Of a DNA stretch of 64,000 bases, positions 10,901-19,081 are shown piece by piece (within the stretch, counting starts at the first letter, position 1; every line of letters starts with the position of its first letter). The position numbers and the translations under genes are program-made. The stretch lies in contig NZ_CANLZZ010000004.1 in NCBI RefSeq assembly GCF_947495725.1, forward strand, positions 1 through 64,000. The letters are read 5' to 3'. This DNA comes from an uncultured Lutibacter sp. GTDB taxonomy: Bacteria > Bacteroidota > Bacteroidia > Flavobacteriales > Flavobacteriaceae. The notes under the pieces are model-generated. The model did no database searches and was not told where the DNA came from. It saw only the letters and a list, made by a program, of their open reading frames with translations.

Positions 10901-11778
10901 TAAACAATGTAACTATGTCCAACAACCCAACCTACATCAGAAGCTGCCCAATATACATCACCTTCCTCAACTCCATAAACATTTCTCATTGAGTATTTTA
11001 ATGCTGTTGCATATCCTCCGCTATCTCTCAAAATCCCTTTTGGTTTACCCGTTGTACCAGAAGTATATAATATATAAAGAGGATCGGTTGAAGTCATAGG
11101 AACACATTCTGCTGGCTTTGAACTGTCAACTAAATCTCTATACGCAACAAAACGATGTGTTTTAGTTAGAATTGTTCCTAATCTTCTTTGAAAAACAATT
11201 ACTTTATCTGGTTTGTGAGTTGCCTTTTCAATGGCTTCATCTACTAATGGTTTGTACGGAATTAGTCGATCTACTTCAATACCTGCTGTTGCTGTTATAA
11301 TAACTTTAGGTTTACAATCATCAATTCTTATAGCTAATTCGTGAGGTGCAAACCCTCCAAAAACTACAGAATGAATGGCTCCAATCCTAGCACAAGCTAA
11401 CATACTAAATGCTGCATGTGGAATCATTGGCATATAAATTATAACGGTATCTCCTTTTTTTACTCCTAAATCGCGAAGTCCACCTGCTAAACGTTCAACT
11501 TCATGCTTAACTTCATTATAGGTATATTTTAATTTTCTTTGAGTAACTGGAGAATCATAAATAATTGCTGTCTGCTCACCAAAACCATCTTCAATATGCT
11601 TATCTACAGCCAAATAACAAACATTCAATTTTCCATCGGCAAACCAACGATCAAATCCATTTTCGTCCTTAGACAATATAGTTGTTGGTTTATTATACCA
11701 TTTAATGTTATTGGATTGTTCCTTCCAAAATTGCTCTGGATTTTCAATACTATTATTATAATGTTTTTGGTAACTCAT
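7954..11778 (-). CDS. Fused propionyl-CoA-synthetase-like and acetyl-CoA synthetase
   Basis: A 1274-residue protein made of two complete ANL-superfamily acyl-CoA synthetases in one frame. Module 1 (about 1-625) has YTSGTTGKPKG near residue 240, WWQTESGWP and the PKTRSGKILRK A10 motif near 590. Its RDSGGY and MYGVxxGD-type segments resemble PrpE/ACSS3 propionyl-CoA synthetases. Module 2 (about 645-1274) has YTSGSTGKPKG near 892, WWQTETGG and PKTRSGKIMRR near 1231, typical of AcsA. The A10 lysines are the known acetylation-control site of this family. Each module would convert a short fatty acid, ATP and CoA to acyl-CoA. Normal family length is about 630-650, so this is double. The linker around 620-645 is Glu/Asp/Lys-rich. 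It lies beside acetate transport and sensing genes. Confidence 0.88.
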   Translation of the reverse strand: MSYQKHYNNSIENPEQFWKEQSNNIKWYNKPTTILSKDENGFDRWFADGKLNVCYLAVDKHIEDGFGEQTAIIYDSPVTQRKLKYTYNEVKHEVERLAGGLRDLGVKKGDTVIIYMPMIPHAAFSMLACARIGAIHSVVFGGFAPHELAIRIDDCKPKVIITATAGIEVDRLIPYKPLVDEAIEKATHKPDKVIVFQRRLGTILTKTHRFVAYRDLVDSSKPAECVPMTSTDPLYILYTSGTTGKPKGILRDSGGYATALKYSMRNVYGVEEGDVYWAASDVGWVVGHSYIVYGPLLNRNTTIIFEGKPIKTPDASTFWRIISENNVKVMFTAPTAIRAIKKEDPDGELMKQYDLSCLKYQFLAGERCDVATLKWLEEKLNIPVIDHWWQTESGWPMLSNMMGVEALPVKPGSATKPVSGYDIQILNSEGQQLGPNEEGFVAVKLPMPPGNMLNIWGNTDRFKDGYLKKFPGFYFSGDGGYTDEEGYVFITGRVDDVINVAGHRLSTAEMEEIVSSNPSVAECAVFGIEDQLKGQVPLALVVLKSGDYVSSFELEYNIVQEVRKQIGAVAALKKVLLVQRLPKTRSGKILRKLLRNIADGVEYTIPSTIDDPEIINEITHEFKLNNIGIFEHATEEEKETLDDLKVDSFIKYYKSYQHSVNDPEGFWSQIAETFTWRKKWDKVVEFDWDKPKFEWFKGAKLNITENCLDRHLKKRGDDIAIIWEPNDPNEANRTFTYRELHAEVCKFSNVLKNNGVIKGDKVCIYMPMVPELAIAVLACARIGAVHSVVFAGFSAVALSTRINDAECKMLLTSDGVSRGSKAVDFKTIVDEALETCPTIETSIVLNRVNGNINMKAGRDVWWHEELLKVDAVCEAEEMDAEDMLFILYTSGSTGKPKGMVHTCAGYMVHTAYSFKNVFQYSHGDVYFCTADIGWITGHSYIVYGPLAAGATTLMFEGVPSYPDYSRFWQIVEKYKVNQFYTAPTAIRALAAQGNELTEQNDLSSIKVLGTVGEPINEEAWHWYNEKIGKQKSPIVDTWWQTETGGIMISPLAGVTPTKPTFATRPLPGIQPCLLDENGEEVNTNPAEGRLCVKYPWPSIARTIYGNHQRYKETYFSTFKDKYFTGDGAFRDLEGNYRITGRVDDVVIVSGHNLGTAPIENVINEHSNVVESAVVGYPHDIKGNALYAYVIVYDTPENEDFLRKEINGLIGRTIGPIAKLDKIQFVKGLPKTRSGKIMRRILRKIAENETSNLGDISTLLNPDVVASIMDGSLVK

Positions 11779-11828
11779 ATTATAAAATTTTAATTGTTAA
11801 TCTGCCCAATAATAATTGGGTGTATATT

Positions 11829-12191
11829 TTACTTTAATAACTCTTTTACTTCATTTACTAGCTTTTTAACTGAAAATGGTTTTGACATATATTTATCTGC
11901 TCCTAGTTTTAACCCTAACTCAATGTCTGAGGTCTTGTTTTTTGCAGATAAAAAAATCACTTTTATGTTTTTTAATTCTTTATTTTCTTTCAAATATTTT
12001 AAGACTTGAAATCCATCAACATTTGGCATCATAATATCTAAAATTATGATGTCAGGATTATCATTATTTACAATTTCAATTGCTTCAGCACCGTCTCTGG
12101 CAATAAAAACGTTGAAATCTTCTTTTTTAAAAGTATATTCTAACGACATTACAATGTTAGGTTCATCGTCCACAATTAATAACTTTTTCAT
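11829..12191 (-). CDS. Single-domain response regulator (CheY-like)
   Basis: A 120-residue receiver domain with no output domain. The acidic pocket (VDDE at 7-10), phospho-acceptor Asp52 (ILDIMMPNVDG), the conserved Ser (FLSAK) and the C-terminal Lys-Pro (SKPF) are all present. It starts one base after the stop of the symporter-histidine kinase gene on the same strand, so they form a two-component pair. With no DNA-binding domain, output must be through another protein or by protein interaction. Confidence 0.92.
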   Translation of the reverse strand: MKKLLIVDDEPNIVMSLEYTFKKEDFNVFIARDGAEAIEIVNNDNPDIIILDIMMPNVDGFQVLKYLKENKELKNIKVIFLSAKNKTSDIELGLKLGADKYMSKPFSVKKLVNEVKELLK

Positions 12192-12192
12192 A

Positions 12193-14823
12193 CTATTGCT
12201 TTTTATATGGTAATGTAAATGTTACTCTCGCTCCACCGTTTTCGTTATTTTCGGCCCAAATTTCACCTTTATGACTCTCAATAATTTGTTTACTTATGGC
12301 CAAACCTAAACCACTTCCTACAGGTTTTAATATTGTTTGATTTTTTGATTGATAAAACTTATTAAAAATTGAAACTAAATCGTTAGGTTCAATTCCTTTT
12401 CCGTTATCTTCTACAGAAATCTTTAGTCTATTTTTGTTGAAGCTGGTCTTAATAAAAACTTCCCCCTTATTTTCTGCTGAAAATTTAATAGCATTTGACA
12501 ATAGATTTATTATTACCTGCTGAATTCTATCTTCGTCATACAGTAATTTAGCCGCAGTTGCTTCATCAAAACTTAATGTAACACCTTTGTTTGCAGCAAT
12601 TTGATAAACAACATCAATGGACTTCTCAATAGTGTTTTTTATAGAATTTTCCTTTAAATCCAATTTTTCCTTTCCTGTTGCAAGTTTTTCTAGATCTAAA
12701 ATGTTATTTATTAAACGACTAACACGTTCGCTTTCACTTAGAATACTACTTAAAAATTGTTTTTTTGTATTACTTTCTATCTCTTCATCATCGAGTAAAA
12801 TTTCAGATAGTGCTCTAATTGAGGTTATTGGAGTTTTTAATTCGTGTGCTACAGTATCTAAAAACTCATCTTTTTGTTTATCTCTTTCTTTCAGTTCTTT
12901 ATTCGACTCTTTCGTTTTTTGAGTTTCATCCAAAATACTTAACACTTCTGGCAAACTAATTTCTTCTTCCTTTACAACCGATGCTATTAAAATTCTTGAA
13001 GAAGCACTACCAATACTACCCGTTAATAATTTTTCTGAAAAATTTACCAAACGTGCGTCTGCATATATAGATGTATCACTTATTCCGTTTTTCATATAAA
13101 ATAAATTTAATGCTCTTTCTGTTCGTTTTTCACCTAAAAACCTTATTAAAACTTCTTTTATATCGCTAACATAAGCTTCTCCCTTCCACACATATGCACC
13201 TTCGTGCAATTCTGCATATTTAGTACTATCTACAAACATTTCAGCAAAATTTCGTTCTCTGTAATTTCCTACAATACTTACTGAAACAATTGCATATACC
13301 AAAATATTAAAAAACATACTCCAAAAAAATGCGTGCGGTACAGGCTCAAATAATTGCAATCCAAAAAGCTCATAAGGCTTTAAAAATCCTGTCCCAAATA
13401 AACCTTCAATTACAAAGGAAGTTGACAACATTTGCGAATCAATTGTAAATGGTACAATTAAGGTATAAAAGGTCACTATAAAACCTACAATTATTCCATA
13501 CTTTGCCCCTCTTGATGAAGCTCTTCTCCAAAATAAACCTCCAAAAAAAGATGGAGCTAGTTGTGCTATTATTACAAATGAAATTAAGCCTATTGAAACC
13601 AAAGATCTATTTAAAGTAAAAATTCTGTAGAAAAAATAAGCGAGTATGATTAATGAAAAAATTGCTACACGTCTAATATTTTTAATTGACTCAGTATTTT
13701 CACTAGATTCGCTTTTACTATATTTATTTAAAAATCCATATGGTATTATTAGATTGTTACTTAACATTGTTGAAAGTGCCAATGTTGAAATAACTACCAT
13801 TGAAATTGCAGCGGAAAAACCACCTAAAAAAACTATTAACGCCAAAATTTCATGACCATTAACTAACGGTAACATTAATGTAAATAAATCGGCATCCACA
13901 TTTTGATGTTGAAATATTATATTTCCTCCCCATGCAATAAATAGCACAAAAATGTTAAAAAGCAACAAGTATAAGGGAAACATCCATATTACTTTTTTTA
14001 AGTACTTTTCTCTATCGTTTTCTACAACTGTAACCTGAAACTGACGTGGTAAAAGCATTATAGCTATCATTGACAACATACTTAAAAAGAACCAATTAAA
14101 ACCTCCTTCTAAACCATTTATTGATTGTTGTAAGTTAAAATTTGGTAATATTGAGGCTTGTTTATAAATATCGGACGGGCCATTAAACAAGTAAAAAGTT
14201 ACATACACTCCAATAACTAAAAAAAACACTAATTTAATTAAAGACTCTAATGCAACTGCTGTTATAATCCCTTTATGTCTTTCAGAAGCATCGGTATGTT
14301 GAGTTCCAAAAAATGCCGCAAAAATTGCTAATAAAATTGCTATATAAAATGTAGTATCGTTAATTACAGTATTTGCAATAATGTTATGTTTTGTAATCAC
14401 ATTAAAAGTTTCCGATATTGCCTTCAATTGTAAAGAAATATAAGGTACAATTGCCAACACGCAAATTACAGTAACTAAAGCTCCCAAAAACCGATTATTA
14501 CCATACCTTAAAGAAATAAAATCAGCTAATGATGAAATTTTATTTGCTTTTGAAATCCTAAGGATTTTTCTCATTAACAATATCCAGGCAGGAATAATTA
14601 TTACCGGACCTAAATAAATTGTTAAGAATTTTAGTCCTGAAGTAGCAGCTAACCCAACGCTTCCGTAATAAGTCCAAGCAGTGCAGTAAACTGCCAACGA
14701 CAGTGTATAAACATATGGATTATTTACCCATTTACTTTTTGAATTTTTTTCAGCCCAAAAAGCCACATAAAAAACAACAGCTAAGTAAATTATTATTACA
14801 AGTATAACTAAAAAACTACTCAT
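12193..14823 (-). CDS. Sodium/solute symporter-histidine kinase sensor (CbrA-like)
   Basis: An 876-residue membrane sensor. Residues about 1-510 form a multi-helix sodium:solute symporter (SSS) domain, followed by a linker and coiled region near 620-650. The histidine kinase core has an H-box (HELKTP, His660), N-box (NLLSNAIKFS), G1 (DNGKGIE) and G2 (GSGLGLAISK). This architecture is known in CbrA- and CrbS-type sensors, which control carbon and acetate utilisation genes, fitting the neighbouring acetate symporter and acetyl-CoA synthetase. It overlaps the 64-residue membrane gene by 8 bp and is 1 bp from its response regulator. Confidence 0.9.
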   Translation of the reverse strand: MSSFLVILVIIIYLAVVFYVAFWAEKNSKSKWVNNPYVYTLSLAVYCTAWTYYGSVGLAATSGLKFLTIYLGPVIIIPAWILLMRKILRISKANKISSLADFISLRYGNNRFLGALVTVICVLAIVPYISLQLKAISETFNVITKHNIIANTVINDTTFYIAILLAIFAAFFGTQHTDASERHKGIITAVALESLIKLVFFLVIGVYVTFYLFNGPSDIYKQASILPNFNLQQSINGLEGGFNWFFLSMLSMIAIMLLPRQFQVTVVENDREKYLKKVIWMFPLYLLLFNIFVLFIAWGGNIIFQHQNVDADLFTLMLPLVNGHEILALIVFLGGFSAAISMVVISTLALSTMLSNNLIIPYGFLNKYSKSESSENTESIKNIRRVAIFSLIILAYFFYRIFTLNRSLVSIGLISFVIIAQLAPSFFGGLFWRRASSRGAKYGIIVGFIVTFYTLIVPFTIDSQMLSTSFVIEGLFGTGFLKPYELFGLQLFEPVPHAFFWSMFFNILVYAIVSVSIVGNYRERNFAEMFVDSTKYAELHEGAYVWKGEAYVSDIKEVLIRFLGEKRTERALNLFYMKNGISDTSIYADARLVNFSEKLLTGSIGSASSRILIASVVKEEEISLPEVLSILDETQKTKESNKELKERDKQKDEFLDTVAHELKTPITSIRALSEILLDDEEIESNTKKQFLSSILSESERVSRLINNILDLEKLATGKEKLDLKENSIKNTIEKSIDVVYQIAANKGVTLSFDEATAAKLLYDEDRIQQVIINLLSNAIKFSAENKGEVFIKTSFNKNRLKISVEDNGKGIEPNDLVSIFNKFYQSKNQTILKPVGSGLGLAISKQIIESHKGEIWAENNENGGARVTFTLPYKKQ

Positions 14824-15010
14824 AAAACCTTTTTAAAACAATATAAGACGCCACAATACTTAACACCCAAATACTAAAAATGTAAAAATATATGATTGGA
14901 AAGCCTAAAAAAGACGCACTGTTATTAAATAATAATATTATAGGAATGTTAAATAAACACAGTAATATAACTGAAATTACAACTAACTTTTGTTGATGTC
15001 TTTTTTTCAA
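14816..15010 (-). CDS. Small two-helix membrane protein
   Basis: A 64-residue protein with a basic N-terminus (MKKRHQQK) and two hydrophobic segments at about 10-30 and 36-58. It overlaps the sensor kinase start by 8 bp, which implies translational coupling. Similar small membrane ORFs occur upstream of SSS-histidine kinase genes, but I do not recognise a named family. It could be a small subunit of the sensor, analogous to the DUF4212 subunit of the transporter next door. That role is inference. Confidence 0.65.
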   Translation of the reverse strand: MKKRHQQKLVVISVILLCLFNIPIILLFNNSASFLGFPIIYFYIFSIWVLSIVASYIVLKRFYE

Positions 15011-15035
15011 AATGACTTATTTACATTATTAATTT

Positions 15036-15067
15036 AAAAACAGCACTATAATTTTATTATAGTGCTG
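15036..15067 (-). terminator. Terminator of the acetate symporter operon
   Basis: CAGCACTATAA (15041-15051) and TTATAGTGCTG (15057-15067) form an 11-bp perfect stem with a 5-nt loop. On the minus strand it is followed by TTTTTAAATT. It separates the porin-DUF4212-symporter unit from the sensor unit. Confidence 0.85.
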
Positions 15068-15086
15068 CATATACTAACTATTAAAA

Positions 15087-16778
15087 CTAATGGTCACTTG
15101 CTTCACCAGCTCCAGATGGAATTCTAATATGTTCAACTAATTCTTGAATGTTTTCAGGTGGTGCAGGTGTCATTCTTGACACAACTAACGATACCACAAA
15201 ATTTACAATCATAGCAACAGTTCCAAATCCTTCAGGTGAAATTCCAAACCACCATTCACTTGCAGGTGGTTTATCACCTAACCATCCCAATTTAAATTTT
15301 GCCATATAAAAGAACATTAATGTCAATCCAACAATCATCCCTGAAATAGCACCTTCTTTGTTCATTCTCTTATCAAAAATACCTAGCAAAATTGCGGGAA
15401 AGAATGATGCTGCAGCCAAGCCAAATGCTAACGCAACAACGGCGGCGACAAATCCAGGTGGATTGATACCAAAATATCCTGCAATACAAACAGCAACGAA
15501 CGCACTAAAACGCGCTGCTAACAATTCTCCTTTTTCAGAGATATCTGGTTTTATTATTTTCTTAAATAAATCATGAGAAATGGATGAAGCAATAACCAGT
15601 AACAAACCGGCAGCAGTTGATAATGCAGCCGCTAATCCACCAGCTCCAACCAATGCAATTACCCAATTTGGTAATTGAGCAATTTCAGGATTTGCTAATA
15701 CCATAATATCTCTATCAATGGTTAATTCATTTACCGAATTATCCGCTACATATTGAACAACGCCATCACCATTTTTATCATCAAATTTTAATAAACCTGT
15801 TTTTTCCCAATTTCCAAACCATTCTGGAAGTTCGGCATATTCTGCATTACTTACAGTTTCAATTAGTTTTGTTCTTGCAAAAACTGCTACTGCAGGTACC
15901 GTTGTATAAAGGATGGCTATAAACAATAATGCCCAACCAGCCGATACACGAGCATCTTTTACTTTTGGCACTGTAAAGAAACGCACAATTACGTGCGGTA
16001 AACCTGCCGTACCAACCATTAAAGCCACTGTTATAGCAAAAACATCGATCATAGATTTACTTCCAGAAGTATATTCATGAAAGCCTAGTTCTCGAGATAA
16101 TCCATCTAATTTATCTAATAAGTAAATACCGTCTTCACCTGCTCCTCCAAATCCTAATTGAGGAATTGGATTACCCGTCATTTGAAACGAAATAAATATT
16201 GCAGGCACCATAAATGCAAATATTAATACACAATACTGAGCAACCTGAGTATAGGTTATACCTTTCATACCTCCTAATACGGCGTAAAATAACACGATAG
16301 CCATACCAATATATACACCTGTATTGATGTCAACTTCTAAGTAACGCGAAAATACAATTCCAACACCACGCATTTGTCCTGCAACATATGTAAATGAAAC
16401 AATTAAAGCTGCAATTACCGCTACAACTCTCGCTGTGTTCGAATAATATCTATCTCCAATAAAATCGGGTACTGTAAATTTCCCGAACTTTCTTAAATAT
16501 GGTGCTAAAAGTAGTGCTAGAAGTACATAACCACCAGTCCATCCCATTAAATATACTGACCCATCATATCCTGTAAACGATACAATACCTGCCAATGAAA
16601 TAAATGATGCAGCTGACATCCAATCTGCTGCTGTAGCCATACCATTCATAATTGGAGGCACACCTCCACCAGCTACGTAAAATTCTTTTGAAGATCCTGC
16701 TCTAGCCCAAATTGCAATTCCTATATAAAGCGCAAAAGTGATTCCAACAAGTATCCATGTCCATGTTAATATTCCCAT
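15087..16778 (-). CDS. Sodium/solute symporter, VC_2705 (acetate-type) subfamily
   Basis: A 563-residue inner-membrane SSS transporter with about 13 hydrophobic helices. Features typical of ActP-like and VC_2705-type symporters are visible: the N-terminal FYVAGGGVPPIMNGMATAAD segment, SFISLAGIVSFTGYDG, and a long extracytoplasmic loop near residues 300-365. It should import acetate or a related short monocarboxylate with Na+. The adjacent DUF4212 gene (23 bp upstream) is the small subunit that accompanies this subfamily. Its operon context with a porin, an acyl-CoA synthetase and an SSS-kinase supports acetate or propionate as substrate. Confidence 0.9.
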   Translation of the reverse strand: MGILTWTWILVGITFALYIGIAIWARAGSSKEFYVAGGGVPPIMNGMATAADWMSAASFISLAGIVSFTGYDGSVYLMGWTGGYVLLALLLAPYLRKFGKFTVPDFIGDRYYSNTARVVAVIAALIVSFTYVAGQMRGVGIVFSRYLEVDINTGVYIGMAIVLFYAVLGGMKGITYTQVAQYCVLIFAFMVPAIFISFQMTGNPIPQLGFGGAGEDGIYLLDKLDGLSRELGFHEYTSGSKSMIDVFAITVALMVGTAGLPHVIVRFFTVPKVKDARVSAGWALLFIAILYTTVPAVAVFARTKLIETVSNAEYAELPEWFGNWEKTGLLKFDDKNGDGVVQYVADNSVNELTIDRDIMVLANPEIAQLPNWVIALVGAGGLAAALSTAAGLLLVIASSISHDLFKKIIKPDISEKGELLAARFSAFVAVCIAGYFGINPPGFVAAVVALAFGLAAASFFPAILLGIFDKRMNKEGAISGMIVGLTLMFFYMAKFKLGWLGDKPPASEWWFGISPEGFGTVAMIVNFVVSLVVSRMTPAPPENIQELVEHIRIPSGAGEASDH

Positions 16779-16801
16779 GATATAATTTTCTTTTAAATTA
16801 A

Positions 16802-17056
16802 TTATTCATCAACCCCATATTTCTTATCCAGCTTATTCATCATTTTTACATAGACAAATATTAGGATTACAAATACATACATTGATCCTTGTTGCGCAAA
16901 CCAAAATCCCAGTTTAAACCCTCCAAGTTTAACTGTATTCAATTGGTCTACTAATAAAATTCCGAAGACATAGGAAACTAAAAACCATATACTTAACAAA
17001 ATTGCTAAATATCCTAGATTCTCTTTCCAATATGCTTTCATATCTTTTTTTGACAT
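16802..17056 (-). CDS. DUF4212 small subunit of the sodium/solute symporter
   Basis: An 84-residue protein with two transmembrane helices (about 15-35 and 47-70). It has the family signature WKENLGYLAILLSIWFLVSY and a KLGGFKLGFWFAQQGS loop. DUF4212 proteins are encoded directly before VC_2705-type symporters and are thought to be their small subunit. Here the gene is 23 bp upstream of the symporter and 19 bp downstream of the porin. Confidence 0.93.
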   Translation of the reverse strand: MSKKDMKAYWKENLGYLAILLSIWFLVSYVFGILLVDQLNTVKLGGFKLGFWFAQQGSMYVFVILIFVYVKMMNKLDKKYGVDE

Positions 17057-17075
17057 AATAGTTTGGTTTTAATTA

Positions 17076-18296
17076 TTATAGATAAATCATTGCTTGAAGC
17101 GTAACAGTACCAGTGTTTGTTCCAAACTTTTGATTCTTGTATTCTAATGTAAATTTTGAATTGTGACCACTTAAAAACATATTAGTACCTAAACCAAATA
17201 CATTTCTATTGTCATCTACTGCATCATAGCTATTTGTTCCATATGATATATAAGGCTGAAATCTAGCCTTGTTTACATCACCCGCAAAAAGATACCCAAC
17301 ATGTGAGTAAAGCATACTCCCTGTTCCATAAGCGCTATACAAATAATTTTTACCATAATTATTTGATTGGTAAGTTGCATAAGCCGAAATAGCACTTCCA
17401 TCATTACTCAAAGGAGCGTCATAATAGGCATCCACAGCCAAAATAGAAACATTCTCACCTTCCATTTCCCCTGAAGAAGATGCTGAAACAGCACCTTTAG
17501 GATGCGTAAAAAAACCTGCACCAATATTAAAAACCTTTTTTGTTCCTAAATAGGTCCCTACTTTATATGGTAATGTATTAGATTCTTGATCTAAAAAATT
17601 ATATTCAAAATACCCAGCGTAAGCAAAACCAGCATCTTTAGAGCCTAAAATTCTTTTCCCTCCATATACAGCTGCTCCACCATTTTCTGGTGTACGCATA
17701 TCCAATCCATTTGGTATAGCATCATTTATAGCTAATTGATACTTAAACTTATCAAACTTCCCCTTTATAAAGAATCCTAAATGACGGGCGAATTGATCGG
17801 ACAACCCTATAGTAGCCCATGATTGACGATTATTATCTAAAGTTAAACCGTTTAACGTGCTTTGGTTGTTTAATCTTGAAATACCATTCCAATAATGTAA
17901 TCCGCCACCAACAGTATGGTTATCGTTTAAATTCCATTGTCCCCAGATTCCGTGCATAAATATCTGATTACCATCTCCTTTACCCACTGGATGAAGGTTG
18001 GCACTATTCAACCCATTTAACCCAAAATGAGTAACTAATAAAAACTTTTTTGTGATTTGAGATAATAATAATACACGAGCTCGTCTTACATTAAAGCTCA
18101 TTTTACTTGTATTATCAGGGACATTATCATTATAAACAGCTTGAAACTGTCCCCATGAGATAACTCTTAAGTACTTACTTCCATCGTCATTAAACTTAAT
18201 TTTAAAGCCTCCATTATAATCTGGTGATCCTTGTGAAAAAGAAGCATGAATTGATAAAATAAATACACTAAAAAGTAGTATTTTAATTTGTTTCAT
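17076..18296 (-). CDS. Outer-membrane porin
   Basis: A 406-residue protein with a signal peptide (residues 1-21, ending SFSQ) followed by alternating beta-strand-like sequence rich in Gly, Asn, Tyr and aromatic ends, and terminal residues MIYL typical of outer-membrane barrels. It resembles phosphate-selective/OprO-type porins of Bacteroidota. As first gene of the porin-DUF4212-symporter operon it probably provides outer-membrane passage for the same substrate. No specificity can be read directly. Confidence 0.8.
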   Translation of the reverse strand: MKQIKILLFSVFILSIHASFSQGSPDYNGGFKIKFNDDGSKYLRVISWGQFQAVYNDNVPDNTSKMSFNVRRARVLLLSQITKKFLLVTHFGLNGLNSANLHPVGKGDGNQIFMHGIWGQWNLNDNHTVGGGLHYWNGISRLNNQSTLNGLTLDNNRQSWATIGLSDQFARHLGFFIKGKFDKFKYQLAINDAIPNGLDMRTPENGGAAVYGGKRILGSKDAGFAYAGYFEYNFLDQESNTLPYKVGTYLGTKKVFNIGAGFFTHPKGAVSASSSGEMEGENVSILAVDAYYDAPLSNDGSAISAYATYQSNNYGKNYLYSAYGTGSMLYSHVGYLFAGDVNKARFQPYISYGTNSYDAVDDNRNVFGLGTNMFLSGHNSKFTLEYKNQKFGTNTGTVTLQAMIYL

Positions 18297-18408
18297 AATG
18301 TGAATTATTTTGATTTGTTGATTTAAAAAAACTTTTTTTAACCTTCACAATATGATAAGAAATATGACTCAATCTAAATTGAGTATATATAATTGGTAAT
18401 ATATATAG

Positions 18409-18828
18409 TTATTCTTTAAAACGCTCCCATTTTATTAACATATATTTATCTCCAAGTTCAGTTACTATAACACCTGCACCTATTAAATTTTTATTATCTG
18501 AGAAATATTTTGCAAGCTCTTCCGCATTTAATATTTTGTAAGTTGAATGATATTCAAAACTATAAGGGCGCTTAATATTGTATTTTTTAACCCAGTTTAT
18601 TATACTAACATGCGAAACTCCTAATATTCGTTCAATTTCTCTGTAACTCAACCCCTCTAAATAAAGCTGTAATGCCTTATTAACATAATAGGAATCAATT
18701 TGTTTACCAACTTTATTAACCGTAAAATAGTAGACGCATTCTTTACATTTATAACGTTGTCTTTTATTAATAACACCGCTTTTAACGTATTTATTCGAAC
18801 CACAATTTGGACAACAATCAATTTTCAT
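18409..18828 (-). CDS. Zinc-ribbon/HTH protein related to IS1-type transposase N-termini
   Basis: A 139-residue protein. An N-terminal zinc ribbon (Cys6, Cys9, Cys28, Cys31; CPNCG and CKEC) is followed by an HTH at about residues 54-82 (LSYREIERILGVSHVSIINWV). This is the arrangement of InsA/IS1 and IS1595 DNA-binding domains. There is no DDE catalytic domain. The C-terminal 50 residues instead form a small domain ending YMLIKWERFKE. No terminal inverted repeats were seen around it. It is best read as a domesticated transposase-derived DNA-binding regulator, lying upstream of the porin/symporter operon, which it may control (inference). Confidence 0.7.
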   Translation of the reverse strand: MKIDCCPNCGSNKYVKSGVINKRQRYKCKECVYYFTVNKVGKQIDSYYVNKALQLYLEGLSYREIERILGVSHVSIINWVKKYNIKRPYSFEYHSTYKILNAEELAKYFSDNKNLIGAGVIVTELGDKYMLIKWERFKE

Positions 18829-19068
18829 ATATATTTATTTTGCATAAATATACCAATTTAGCATAATAATTAAAAATTAAGAGATTAAAATCACGAAAAT
18901 TATAACGATTCCAAAAAAAAATCAACATCAATAACTTTTTCTTTTTATTAATTTCATAATATTCAAACAAATTTTTTATTGATTTAATTCTTTTCAACAT
19001 TTCATTTAATCCTTTATCATAATTACAACGTTTTCGCAATTCAATTAAAGGTTTTATTAAAATTTGGT

Positions 19069-19076
19069 TATTTTTG
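19069..19076 (+). promoter_or_regulatory. -7 promoter element for gltB
   Basis: TATTTTTG matches the Bacteroidota TAnnTTTG consensus, placing the start of transcription close to the ATGs at 19082 and 19103. This argues against the upstream TTG at 19064 as start codon and suggests a very short or absent leader. Confidence 0.5.
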
Positions 19077-19081
19077 TAGCT

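Noticed and set aside
11539-12009. Plus-strand frames antisense to the acyl-CoA synthetase start and the response regulator
   Set aside because: They are shadows of well-supported minus-strand genes with intact catalytic motifs.
18409-18828. Complete IS1-type insertion sequence
   Set aside because: No DDE catalytic frame, terminal inverted repeats or target duplication could be found around the zinc-ribbon gene.
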